A stretch of 64,000 nucleotides of DNA, taken from positions 18,734,865 to 18,798,864 of the forward strand of contig NC_083599.1 in the NCBI RefSeq assembly GCF_020882245.1. The letters run 5' to 3'. The notes under the pieces were generated by a model that saw only the letters and a program-made list of their open reading frames with translations, ran no database searches and had not been told where the DNA came from. The position numbers and the translations under genes are program-made. Shown piece after piece: positions 48,529 to 60,880 of the stretch (the first letter of the stretch is position 1; each line of letters starts with the position of its first letter). This stretch comes from Rhopalosiphum padi. Lineage: Eukaryota; Arthropoda; Insecta; Hemiptera; Aphididae.

Positions 48529-49020
48529 TTAAGAGGTTTTTTTTATATCTATAGACTCGTTTGGAATTGTATTATCAATATGTTTTTTTTTTATGCTATT
48601 TATTAAATGTTCTAAAGGCGGTATATCATTAATGATAATGTAATTAGATGGTATTTTATTTGACATTTTATCTGCTCTTGTTCCCGGAATCCAATGCGTG
48701 TTTTTATCAACACTATATAAAACGATTATGGACCTATTATTATAATTCTTATTTTGATAGATAATTGCCGTTTTATTAGTGTCATTGTAAATATAAGTAT
48801 CGTGATTATAATAATCAGAGATTGCGGCTAGTTCGTCATCAGACATCCAATAATTAGGCAGCTGCGTAACATTCAATAATTGTAAGATATCTGCTATGGA
48901 AGTAATTTTATTTAATTTGTTGTCGTTTAAAGCATTGCATACAGCATAAATGCCACAGTTTCCATCTCCCGCGACATTTTCTCCTGGTTTATAATTTACA
49001 AATACTGATTTTATTTTTAT
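48529..49020 (-). pseudogene. OTU-family cysteine protease domain within pol
   Basis: On the minus strand the frame reads GDGNCGIYAVCNAL at about 48969-48928, the OTU motif around the catalytic Asp and Cys (Cys codon 48955-48957). Then come YWMSDDELAAIS and, near the end, IIVLYS...NTHWIPG with the catalytic His (codon 48694-48696). OTU enzymes remove ubiquitin or process polyproteins. The spacing between the Cys and His motifs fits a compact OTU domain. It lies between the macro domain and RT, and one-base frame changes separate it from both, so in this copy it is not joined to either. Placement suggests an accessory enzyme released from Pol. Confidence 0.75.
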
Positions 49021-49289
49021 TATTATCTTTTGTATTATTAATGTCTATATTATAATCATAATCTATTTTTTTTAATTCACTTATGTTACTCATATTTTTA
49101 TCATTACTTTTAGTATTTTTAAGGTTATTGATGGGTGATTTAATTTTATTATTGGAATTATCGTTAATATTATTTAATTGTTTTAATGTTTTATAAAAAT
49201 AGTAATTCTTATGTATTAAATTTATGACATTTTGATGTTCTTGAGTTTTCCAATTATTCGTTATGTGTGTTTTATCTTTATGACAAATG

Positions 49290-49731
49290 AGAAGATTGAT
49301 ATTTGTGTTAAGAAATTCTGTAAAAATTGTTTGTTTGATAATTGTCCAATTACATTTGTCTATACCTGAGGCAATTGTAGGGATAGCAATTTTGAAATCG
49401 TGTAATTTTTGCATTGATTTTTTTAAGTTTTGTATAGTAAGCTTTATGTTATTATTTTTGCTTTGTTACTAGGTGATAAATTATTTTATTTCCGATTTTT
49501 ATTGGAATTGCGTCGCCTATTTGTGGTTTAGCTTTTCAAGTTGAGGCGTTGTGTTTCCAAATTTTGTTTTATGCGAGAAGCTATTCCTTTAGACATTTTT
49601 AAATCTGCAGATATGCAATGGGCAATCGAGTAGTCAGAATCTACAAGAAATATATCAGCAATTTCCTCTTTAATATTATTAATATTTGTATTAGATAGAT
49701 TAGTTGTAAGTTTGTATTGTAATCGAATCAT
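49290..49731 (-). pseudogene. Macro domain (TARG1/OARD1-like) within pol, frame-broken
   Basis: Three frames carry the consecutive parts of a macro domain. 49731-49528 gives FLVDSDYSIAHCISADLKM and KGIASRIKQ, the ADP-ribose-binding start. 49478-49455 gives YHLVTKQK, including the Lys conserved in TARG1-type enzymes. 49414 onward gives IAIPTIASGIDKCNWTIIKQ, with the Asp of the second catalytic motif (49346-49366). TARG1 (OARD1) hydrolyses ADP-ribose from acidic residues using a Lys and an Asp, and both counterparts are present. Downstream a low-complexity Asn/Lys stretch (49200-48989) links to the OTU region. Several single-base frame changes interrupt it. It lies after the protease and before OTU and RT. 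Confidence 0.75.
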
Positions 49732-49899
49732 TTAATAATAAAGTATTATTATGAAAATTTATAATAGCCTTATTTTTGTGTAGAAAATTATTTCCTATTA
49801 TTATATGGCATGTTAAATTTTTGACAATAAATACCGATGTTTCAAAATCCTGAGAATCGATTTTTTAGTTTAATCACTGTAGATCCATATACAGTTAAA

Positions 49900-50105
49900 T
49901 GGTTGTTAATTTGGGCCTGATAGAATTATGTTTTCTTTAATTATTTTATTTTCAGGGGGAACAAGCGTGTGTCTAATACAACAAATATTGGCTCCTGTAT
50001 CAATAGTTATTGGTACATCAATATTATTAAGTTTAGCACGAATAAATAAAGGTTCAGAAATATGATAATTTTGTAAGTAGTTGCTGGTTTTTTAACTGAC
50101 AATGA
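49900..50105 (-). pseudogene. Retroviral-type aspartic protease segment
   Basis: On the minus strand VPITIDTGANICCI encodes the DTG active-site loop (49993-50001) of a retropepsin that cleaves Gag-Pol. The frame is interrupted on both sides, toward the zinc knuckles and toward the macro domain. Confidence 0.7.
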
Positions 50106-50176
50106 AGGGTAACAGCGAGTGTCAGAAAAAACTGTTTGACCTATTTTATTAGTTTTTTTTGAATTGAAAATTTTCT

Positions 50177-51356
50177 ACAAGTTATTGCTGAATGTCCTAT
50201 CATATCACATAATTGACAATTAATCGGGTTTTTTTTTTAATCGACAATTTTCTGTGAAATGATTATTTCTATTACAAATTGTACATTGTATTTTGTTGTT
50301 ATTTTTTGATGTATTTTTGTTTTTAAAATAGCAAAATTCTGTGATATGATTGTTTTTAGAGCATATTTCACATTTTTTTGTATTTATTTTATTGTTGAAA
50401 AAGATTGGCGATTATTTTTAAAATTATTGTACATATTAGAATTGTTATTTTGAACTTGAGGGTTTATAATATTTTCTATGTCGGTTTTAAATTTATTGTT
50501 GTTTTCATTAAGCAGATTTATTTTTTCATTTATTTCGTTTGAGATTTGATTTAGTTTATGAGTGATTATATCAGTTTTTATTTCGGAAGGAGATTGATTT
50601 ATTTCGCCCGTTACCATAAATTCTACCATTTCATATTTTCTTATATTGTCTTTTAATAATTTTAGTGTTGAATTATCTAATATTCCAATGTATCTAGTAA
50701 TATTTGGTTTAAGACCGATCATTATATGTCTAGTTATTTCTTGTTGGAGCCATTTCAGAATCTATACGTCTACAAAGTGATTCGATTTCATTAATGAATG
50801 TCATAGGTAGTTCATCATCTAATTGCTTTCTTTTTTCGAGTAATAATCGAAGCATATCTTTATGAGCAATGTGTTCGAATTCATTTCGAAGTTGTTTTTC
50901 TAAATCAGCCCATTTATTGAAATTTTGATTTTCGATGTTTTCATAAAAAGTTAGTGCTGGGCCCTCTAAAAATGCAGGTATGAATTGTAATTTTTCTTGT
51001 TCGGACCAGCCATTAATGGAAGCTGCTCTTTGATATTTTTTTTAAAAATGCATCTATACTATCAGATGAAGAATCGGAAAATATGTCAGTTTGAAATAAA
51101 GTTTTTTATCTCCATTTTGTTCGTTTTGGTTTGATAATTTTCATTTATTGTCACAAAATCGTCCGGGCAAGATTCACCGTTTAAATATTTAAATAATCTA
51201 TTTTTAAGTTCTGCAACTGTTCCTACACTATTTAAATTTCTTTTATTTAATTCTAAAATTAATTGAGGTTTATTAACTTTGTTTATTTCATTTGGCAGTG
51301 AAATAAAAAATTGGTTCTTCTATTTCATTTTCCTGATTATTATTATTTTGTGACAT
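50177..51356 (-). pseudogene. gag: Gag, interrupted by single-base frame changes
   Basis: The first ATG after the primer site is at 51356. Soon after is a SAP-like helix pair (NLNSVGTVAELKNRLFKYL), then in another frame a capsid-like region around 51030-50750 (WSEQEKLQFIPAFLEGPAL), then 50722-50384 (IGLKPNITRYIGIL and a coiled-coil-like Asn/Lys stretch), and three zinc knuckles CX2CX4HX4C at 50331-50372, 50244-50285 and 50177-50218. Frame changes occur near 51305, 51045, 51100, 50740 and at the T run near 50229-50239. Gag forms the particle core and binds RNA. As written it is not translatable. Confidence 0.75.
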
Positions 51357-51443
51357 TTGTTTAAAAAAATATGTTCGTTTTATTTTGTAATTTAATATTT
51401 GTATTATTCATTTCGGGGATTTTAAACGCGGTAAGAGCCACTA

Positions 51444-51454
51444 GTTGGGCGCCA
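51444..51454 (-). promoter_or_regulatory. Primer binding site, tRNA-Lys type
   Basis: On the minus strand TGGCGCCCAAC lies three bases after the 5' LTR. It matches the 3' end of insect tRNA-Lys as used by Drosophila gypsy (from memory). Confidence 0.8.
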
Positions 51455-51457
51455 CTT

Positions 51458-52059
51458 TGTAATGATTGAGAATGAATAATAGTAAGTTGATTGGGGACTA
51501 TTATATTATTTCTAAATTATTACTTGCTAAATAATTATATTTTTAATGATATTACCTCTCTGCTTCCTGTGTCGACTTGCTTGTTGAAAATCGTGGTTCG
51601 CGTTCAAGATGTAATATGAGGTGATCGATTTATATTTTTGAAATAATTAGGCCTTTTTTCTTTGAATCTACAATTGTAATTTTATTTAACTTATTTTTAA
51701 ACACTTTTTAATATATATATTTTAATCAATTACAAACTTATTATTATGTCTTATTGTATGAACGATCTGCGTAGTCTCTTACACTCGCTTTTGACCATCC
51801 GCACAATAAGATGATAAAGACTCCTGTGCTTAGCGACTACTAGTCCCCTTATATGTCCTAATTCTTTTACATATAAGAGTGTGTGCGTGTGTATATGTAC
51901 ATATGTGTGAGTTTTATCTTATATTAAAGCTATCAATTATTATAATTATTATAAATATGTTATTACTATAATTATTATATATTATTGTATTTTATTGAAT
52001 ATTACTTATCATACAATTAAAAATTTAAGATATATGATGGCTAAGTGCACATCATTACA
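51458..52059 (-). repeat. 5' LTR (right) of the env-bearing element
   Basis: 602 bp. Relative to the left LTR it has seven single-base insertions and one single-base deletion but no substitution. Followed by TTAG (52060-52063), the right target duplication, and then satellite. Confidence 0.95.
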
Positions 52060-55000
52060 TTAGTAATAATAAATTCTAATCATTTTCTTAATATAGTGGT
52101 CCAGGTTTCAATAGATTAACTTGATAATTGTTTGTTTTATAAGCAGTTCAAAAATTAAATGTATATTATTCATCAAAATTATCATATAAAATCATGTTTT
52201 ATAGTGTTTATGAAAAATCTGCTTAAATGAAATGTATGCAAGTTAGTAATAATAAATTCTAATCATTTTTCTTAATATAGTGGTCCAGGTTTCAAGAGAT
52301 TAACTTGATAATTGTTTGTTTTATAAGCAGTTCAAAAATTAAATGTATATTATTCATCAAAATTATCATATAAAATCATGTTTTATAGTGTTTATGAAAA
52401 ATCTGCTTAAATGAAATGTATGCAAGTTAGTAATAAAAAATTCTAATCATTTTCTTAATATAGTGGTCGAGGTTTCAAGAGATTATCTTGAGAATTGTGT
52501 GTTTTATAAGCAGTTCAAAAAATAAATATTTAATATTCGTCAAAATTATCATATAAAAAACATGTTTTATAGTTGTAATGAAGTATCTGCTTAAATGTGA
52601 TGTATGCAAGTTAATAATAATAAACTAGAATCATTTTCTTAATATAATGGTCCCAGGTTTCAAGAGATTAACTTGAGAATTGTGTGTTTTATAAGTAGTT
52701 CAAAAAATAAATGTATATTATTCATCAAAATTATCATATAAAATCATGTTTATATAGTGTTTATGAAATAATCTGCTTAAATGAAATGTATGCAATGTAT
52801 GCAAGTTAGTAATAATAAATTCTTATCATTTTCTTAATATAGTGGTCCAGGTTTCAAGAGCTTATCTTGAGAATTGTGTGTTTTATAAGCAGTTCAAAAA
52901 ATAAATATATATTATTCGTCAAAATTATAATATAAAAATCAGTGTTTTATAGTTTTAATGAAGTATCTGCTTAAATGAGATGTATGCAAGTTAATAATAA
53001 TAAATTAGAATCATTTTCTTAATATAGTGGTCCAGGATTCAAGAGATTATCTTGAGAATTGTTTGTTTTATAAGCAGATCAAAAAATAAATATTTAATAT
53101 TCGTCAAAAATATCATATAAAATCATGTTTTATAGTTTTAATGAAGTATCTGCTTAAATGAGATGTATGCAAGTTAATAATAATAAATTAGAATCATTTT
53201 TCTTAATATAGTGGTCCAGGTTTCAAGAGATTATCTTGAGAATTGTGTGTTATATAAGCAGTTCAAAAAATAAATGTATATTATTCATCAAAATTATCAT
53301 ATAAAAACATGTTTTATAGTTTTAATGAAGTATCTGCTTAAATGAGATGTATACAAGTTAATAATAATAAATTAGAATCATTTTCTTAATATAATGGTCC
53401 AGGTTTCAAGAGATTAACTTGAGAATTGTGTGTTTTATAAGCAGTTCAAAAATTAAAATGTATTATTATTCATCAAAATTATCATATAAAAACATGTTAT
53501 ATAGTGTTTATGAAAAATCTGCTTAAATGAAATGTATGCAAGTTAGTAATAATAAATTCTAATCATTTTCTTAATATAGTGGTCCAGGTTTCAAGAGATT
53601 AACTTGATAATTGTTTGTTTTATAAGCAGTTCAAAAATTAAATGTATATTATTCATCAAAATTATCATATAAAATCACGTTTTATAGTGTTTATGAAAAA
53701 TCTGCTTAAATGAAATGTATGCAAGTTAGAAATAAAAAACTCTAATCATTTTCTTAATATAGTGGTCGAGGTTTCAAGAGATTATCTTGAGAATTGTGTG
53801 TTTTATAAGCAGTTCAAAAAATAAATATTTAATATTCGTCAAAATTATCATATAAAATCATGTTTTATAGTGTTTATGAAAAATCTGCTTAAATGAAATG
53901 TATGCAAGTTAGTAATAATAAATTCTAATCATTTTCTTAATATAGTGGTCGAGGTTTCAAGAGATTATCTTGAGAATTGTTTGTTTTATTAGCAGATCAA
54001 AAAAAAAAATATTTAATATTCGTCAAAATTATCATATAAAATCATGTTTTATAGTGTTTATGAAAAATCTGCTTAAATGAAATGTATGCAAGTTAGTAAT
54101 AATAAATTCTAATCATTTTCTTAATATAGTGGTCCAGGTTTCAAGAGATTATCTTGAGAATTGTGTGTTTTATAAGCAGTTTAAAAAATAAATATTTAAT
54201 ATTCGTCAAAATTATCATATAAAAACATGTTTTATAGTTTTTTTAAGTATCTGCTTAAATGAGATGTATACAAGTTAATAATAATAAACTAGAATCATTT
54301 TCTTAATATAATGGTCCATGTTTCAAGAGATTAACTTGAGAATTGTGTGTTTTATAAGTAGTTCAAAAAATAAATGTATATTATTCATCAAAATTATCAT
54401 ATAAAATCATGTTATATAGTGTTTATGAAAAATCTGCTTAAATGAAATGTATACAAGTTAATAATAATAAATTAGAATCATTTTCTTAATATAATGGTCC
54501 AGGTTTCAAGAGATTAACTTGAGAATTGTGTGTTTTATAAGCAGTTCAAAAATTAAATGTATATTATTCATCAAAATTATCATATAAAAACATGTTATAT
54601 AGTGTTTATGAAAAATCTGCTTAAATGAAATGTATGCAAGTTAGTAATAATAAATTCTAATCATTTTCTTAATATAGTGGTCCAGGTTTCAAGAGATTAA
54701 CTTGATAATTGTTTGTTTTATAAGCAGTTCAAAAATTAAATGTATATTATTCATCAAAATTATCATATAAAATCACGTTTTATAGTGTTTATGAAAAATC
54801 TGCTTAAATGAAATGTATGCAAGTTAGAAATAAAAAACTCTAATCATTTTCTGAATATAGTGGTCGAGGTTTCAAGAGATTATCTTGAGAATTGTGTGTT
54901 TTATAAGCAGTTCAAAAAATAAATATTTAATATTCGTCAAAATTATCATATAAAATCATGTTTTATAGTGTTTATGAAAAATCTGCTTAAATGAAATGTA

Positions 55001-58000
55001 TGCAAGTTAGTAATAATAAATTCTAATCATTTTCTTAATATAGTGGTCGAGGTTTCAAGAGATTATCTTGAGAATTGTTTGTTTTATTAGCAGATCAAAA
55101 AAAAAAATATTTAATATTCGTCAAAATTATCATATAAAATCATGTTTTATAGTGTTTATGAAAAATCTGCTTAAATGAAATGTATGCAAGTTAGTAATAA
55201 TAAATTCTAATCATTTTCTTAATATAGTGGTCCAGGTTTCAAGAGATTATCTTGAGAATTGTGTGTTTTATAAGCAGTTTAAAAAATAAATATTTAATAT
55301 TCGTCAAAATTATCATATAAAAACATGTTTTATAGTTTTTTTAAGTATCTGCTTAAATGAGATGTATACAAGTTAATAATAATAAACTAGAATCATTTTC
55401 TTAATATAATGGTCCATGTTTCAAGAGATTAACTTGAGAATTGTGTGTTTTATAAGTAGATCAAAAAATAAATGTATATTATTCATCAAAATTATCATAT
55501 AAAATCATGTTATATAGTGTTTATGAAAAATCTGCTTAAATGAAATGTATGCAAGTTAGTAATAATAAATTCTAATCATATTCTTAATATAGTGGTCCAG
55601 GTTTCAAGAGCTTATCTTGAGAATTGTGTGTTTTATAAGCAGTTCTAAAAATAAATATATATTATTCGTCAAAATTATAATATAAAATCATGTTTTATAG
55701 TTTTAATGAAGTATCTGCTTAAATGAGATGTATGCAAGTTAATAATAATAAATTAGAATCATTTTCTTAATATAATGGTCCAGTTTTAAAGAGATTAACT
55801 TGAGAATTGTGTGTTTTATAAGCAGATCAAAAAATAAATAAGTAATATTTGTCAAAATTATCATATAAAATCATGTTTTATAGTTTTAATGAAGTATCTG
55901 CTTAAATGAGATGTATGCAAGTTAATAATAACAAATTAGAATCATTTTCTTAATATAATGGTCCAGGTTTCAAGAGATTAACTTGAGAATTGTTTGTTTT
56001 ATAAGCAGATCATAAAATAAATATTTAATATTCGTCAAAATATCATATAAAATCATGTTTTATAGTTTTAATGAAGTATCTGCTTAAATGAGATGTATGC
56101 AAGTTAATAATAATAAATTAGAATCATTTTCTTAATATAGTGGTCCAGGTTTCAAGAGATTATCTTGAGAATTGTTTGTTTTATAAGCAGATAAATAAAA
56201 AAATATTTAATATTCGTCAAAATTATCATATAAAATCATGTTTTATAGTTTTAATGAAGTTTCTGCTTAAATGAGATGTATGCAAGTTAGTAATAATAAA
56301 TTCTAATCATTTTCTTAATATAGTGGTCGAGGTTTCAAGAGATTAACTTGATAATTGTTTGTTTTATAAGCAGATCAAAAAATAAATAAGTAATATTCGT
56401 TAAAATTATCATATAAAATCATGTTTTATAGTTTTAATGAAGTATCTGCTTAAATGAGATGTATGCAAGTTAATAATAATAAATTAGAATCATTTTCTTA
56501 ATATAATGGTCCATGTTTCAAGAGATTAACTTGAGAATTGTGTGTTTTATAAGTAGTTCAAAAAATAAATGTATATTATTCATCAAAATTATCATATAAA
56601 ATCATGTTATATAGTGTTTATGAAAAATCTGCTTAAATGAAATGTATGCAAGTTAGTAATAATAAATTCTAATCATTTTCTTAATATAGTGGTCCAGGTT
56701 TCAAGAGCTTATCTTGAGAATTGTGTGTTTTATAAGCAGTTCAAAAAATAAATATATATTATTCGTCAATATTATAATATAAAATCATGTTTTATAGTTT
56801 TAATGAAGTATCTGCTTAAATGAGATGTATGCAAGTTAATAATAATAAATTAGAATCATTTTCTTAATATAATGGTCCAGTTTTAAAGAGATTAACTTGA
56901 GAATTGTGTGTTTTATAAGCAGATCAAAAAATAAATAAGTAATATTCGTCAAAATTATCATATAAAATCATGTTTTATAGTTTTAATGAAGTATCTGCTT
57001 AAATGAGATGTATGCAAGTTAATAATAATAAATTAGAATCATTTTCTTAATATAATGGTCCAGGTTTCAAGAGATTAACTTGAGAATTGTGTGTTTTATA
57101 AGCAGTTCAAAAATTAAATGTATATTATTCATTAAAATTATCATATAAAAACATGTTATATAGTGTTTATGAAAAATCTGCTTAAATGAAATGTATGCAA
57201 GTTGGTAATAAAAAATTCTAATCATTTTTTTAATATAGTGGTCGAGGTTTCAAGAGATTATCTTGAGAATTGTGTGTTTTATAAGCAGTTCAAAAAATAA
57301 ATATTTAATATTCGTCAAAATTATCATATAAAAACATGTTTTATAGTTTTTTTAAGTATCTGCTTAAATGAGATGTATGCAAGTTAATAATAATAAACTA
57401 GAATCATTTTCTTAATATAGTGGTCCAGGTTTCAAGAGATTAACTTGAGAATTGTGTGTTTTATAAGTAGTTCAAAAAATAAATGTATATTATTCATCAA
57501 AATTATCATATAAAATCATGTTATATGGTGTTTATGAAAAATCTGTTTAAATGAAATGTATGCAAGTTAGTAATAATAAATTCTAATCATTTTCTTAATA
57601 TAGTGGTCCAGGTTTTAAGAGCTTATCTTGAGAATTGTGTGTTTTATAAGCAGTTCTAAAAATAAATATATATTATTCGTCAAAATTATAATATAAAATC
57701 ATGTTTTATAGTTTTAATGAAGTATCTGCTTAAATGAGATGTATGCAAGTTAATAATAATAAATTAGAATCATTTTCTTAATATAATGGTCCAGTTTTAA
57801 AGAGATTAACTTGAGAATTGTGTGTTTTATAAGCAGATCAAAAAATAAATAAGTAATATTCGTCAAAATTATCATATAAAATCATGTTTTATAGTTTTAA
57901 TGAAGTATCTGCTTAAATGAGATGTATGCAAGTTAATAATAATAAATTAGAATCATTTTCTTAATATAATGGTCCAGGTTTCAAGAGATTAACTTGAGAA

Positions 58001-60880
58001 TTGTGTGTTTTATAAGCAGTTCAAAAATTAAATGTATATTATTCATCAAAATTATCATATAAAAACATGTTATATAGTGTTTATGAAAAATCTGCTTAAA
58101 TGAAATGTATGCAAGTTAGTAATAATAAATTCTAATCATTTTCTTAATATAGTGGTCGAGGTTTCAAGAGATTATCTTGAGAATTGTTTGTTTTATAAGC
58201 AGATCATAAAATAAATATTTAATATTTGTCAAAATTATCATATAAAATCATGTTTTATAGTTTTAATGAAGTATCTGCTTAAATGAGATGTATGCAAGTT
58301 AATAATAATAAATTAGAATCATTTTCTTAATATAGTGGTCCAGGTTTCAAGAGATTATCTTGAGAATTGTTTGTTTTATAAGCAGATCAAAAAAAAAATA
58401 TTTAATATTCGTCAAAATTATCATATAAAATCATGTTTTATAGTTTTAATGAAGTTTCTGCTTAAATGAGATGTATGCAAGTTAGTAATAATAAATTCTA
58501 ATCATTTTCTTAATATAGTGGTCCAGGTTTCAAGAGATTATCTTGAGAATTATTTGTTTTATAAGCAGATCAAAAGAAAAATATTTAATATTCGTCAAAA
58601 TTATCATATAAAATCATGTTTTATAGTGTTTATGAAAAATCTGCTTAAATGAAATGTATGCAAGTTAGTAATAATAAATTCTAATCATTTTCTTAATATA
58701 GTGGTCCAGGCTTCAAGAGATTATCTTGAGAATTGTTTGTTTTATAAGCAGATAAAAAAAAAAAAAATATTTAATATTCGTCAAAATTATCATATAAAAA
58801 CATGTTATATAGTTTTTTTAAGTATCTGCTTAAATGAGATGTATGCAAGTTAATAATAATAAACTAGAATCATTTTCTTAATATAGTGGTCCAGGTTTCA
58901 AGAGATTAACTTGAGAATTGTGTGTTTTATAAGTAGTTCAAAAAATAAATTTATATTATTCATCAAAATTATCATATAAAATCATGTTATATGGTGTTTA
59001 TGAAAAATCTGTTTAAATGAAATGTATGCAAGTTAGTAATAATAAATTCTAATCATTTTCTTAATATAGTGGTCCAGGTTTTAAGAGCTTATCTTGAGAA
59101 TTGTGTGTTTTATAAGCAGTTCTAAAAATAAATATATATTATTCGTCAAAATTATAATATAAAATCATGTTTTATAGTTTTATGAAGTATCTGCTTAAAT
59201 GAGATGTATGCAAGTTAATAATAATAAATTAGAATCATTTTCTTAATATAATGGTCCAGTTTTAAAGAGATTAACTTGAGAATTGTGTGTTTTATAAGCA
59301 GATCAAAAAATAAATAAGTAATATTAGTCAAAATTATCATATAAAATCATGTTTTATAGTTTTAATGAAGTATCTGCTTAAATGAGATGTATGCAAGTTA
59401 ATAATAATAAATTAGAATCATTTTCTTAATATAATGGTCCAGGTTTCAAGAGATTAACTTGAGAATTGTGTGTTTTATAAGCAGTTCAAAAATTAAATGT
59501 ATATTATTCATCAAAATTATCATATAAAAACATGTTATATAGTGTTTATGAAAAATCTGCTTAAATGAAATGTATGCAAGTTAGTAATAATAAATTCTAA
59601 TCATTTTCTTAATATAGTGGTCGAGGTTTCAAGAGATTATCTTGAGAATTGTTTGTTTTATAAGCAGATCATAAAATAAATATTTAATATTTGTCAAAAT
59701 TATCATATAAAATCATGTTTTATAGTTTTAATGAAGTATCTGCTTAAATGAGATGTATGCAAGTTAATAATAATAAATTAGAATCATTTTCTTAATATAG
59801 TGGTCCAGGTTTCAAGAGATTATCTTGAGAATTGTTTGTTTTATAAGCAGATCAAAAAAAAAATATTTAATATTCGTCAAAATTATCATATAAAATCATG
59901 TTTTATAGTTTTAATGAAGTTTCTGCTTAAATGAGATGTATGCAAGTTAGTAATAATAAATTCTAATCATTTTCTTAATATAGTGGTCCAGGTTTCAAGA
60001 GATTATCTTGAGAATTATTTGTTTTATAAGCAGATCAAAAAAAAAATATTTAATATTCGTCAAAATTATCATATAAAATCATGTTTTATAGTGTTTATGA
60101 AAAATCTGCTTAAATGAAATGTATGCAAGTTAGTAATAATAAATTCTAATCATTTTCTTAATATAGTGGTCCAGGCTTCAAGAGATTATCTTGAGAATTG
60201 TTTGTTTTATAAGCAGATCAAAAAAAAAAAATATTTAATATTCGTCAAAATTATCATATAAAAACATGTTATATAGTGTTTATGAAAAATCTGCTTAAAT
60301 GAAATGTATGCAAGTTAGTAATAATAAATTCTAATCATTTTCTTAATATAGTGGTCCAGGTTTCAAGAGATTAACTTGATAATTGTTTGTTTTATAAGCA
60401 GTTCAAAAATTAAATGTATATTATTCATCAAAATTATCATATAAAATCATGTTTTATAGTGTTTATGCAAAATCTGCTTAAATGAAATGTATGCAAGTTA
60501 GTAATAAAAAATTCTAATCATTTTCTTAATATAGTGGTCGAGGTTTCAAGAGATTATCTTGAGAATTGTGTGTTTTATAAGCAGTTCAAAAAATAAATAT
60601 TTAATATTCGTCAAAATTATCATAGAATATCATGTTTTATAGTTTTAATGAAGTATCTGTTTAAATGAGATGTATGCAAGTTAATAATAATAAATTCTAA
60701 TCATTTTCTTAATATAGTGGTCCAGGTTTCAAGAGAATTACTTGATAATTGTTTGTTTTATAAGCAGATCAAAAAATAAATTTTTAATATACGTCAAAAT
60801 TATCATATAAAATCATGTTTTATAGTTTTAATGAAAAATCTGCTTAAATGAAATGTATGCAAGTTAATAATAATAAATTA
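52060..60880. repeat. 183-bp satellite, array E (~48 monomers) with higher-order repeats
   Basis: Continuation of array D after the retroelement. The same 183-bp landmarks recur throughout. Rare variants recur at longer steps: ATCACGTTTTA at about 53675 and 54773 (1098 bp, six monomers), and GGTTTTAAGAGCTT near 57610 and 59083 (about 1473 bp, eight monomers). So blocks of monomers were duplicated. No gene is present. Confidence 0.95.

Larger units (their letters stand above)
42287..52059 (-). mobile_element. Env-bearing Ty3/Gypsy element with macro and OTU domains (9773 bp)
   Basis: LTRs of 596 and 602 bp with 8-bp inverted ends (TGTAATGA...TCATTACA), TTAG duplicated at 42283-42286 and 52060-52063, a tRNA-Lys primer site next to the right LTR and a purine tract next to the left LTR. 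It is therefore read on the minus strand. Order: gag, protease, macro domain, OTU domain, RT, RNase H, integrase, env. pol (RT-IN) and env are long open frames. Everything from gag to OTU is split by single-base frame changes, mostly at homopolymers. It was inserted in a 183-bp satellite monomer. The Ty3/Gypsy pol plus env resembles an errantivirus in layout, but the Env type and the two extra enzymes are unusual. Confidence 0.9.

Noticed and set aside
42287..52059. Classifying the env-bearing element as BEL/Pao because of its chuvirus-like Env
   Set aside because: RT (LDLNSGFFQLPV, YIDD), RNase H and the GPY/F tail follow the Ty3/Gypsy pattern, and the 4-bp duplication with a tRNA-Lys primer site fits Gypsy.
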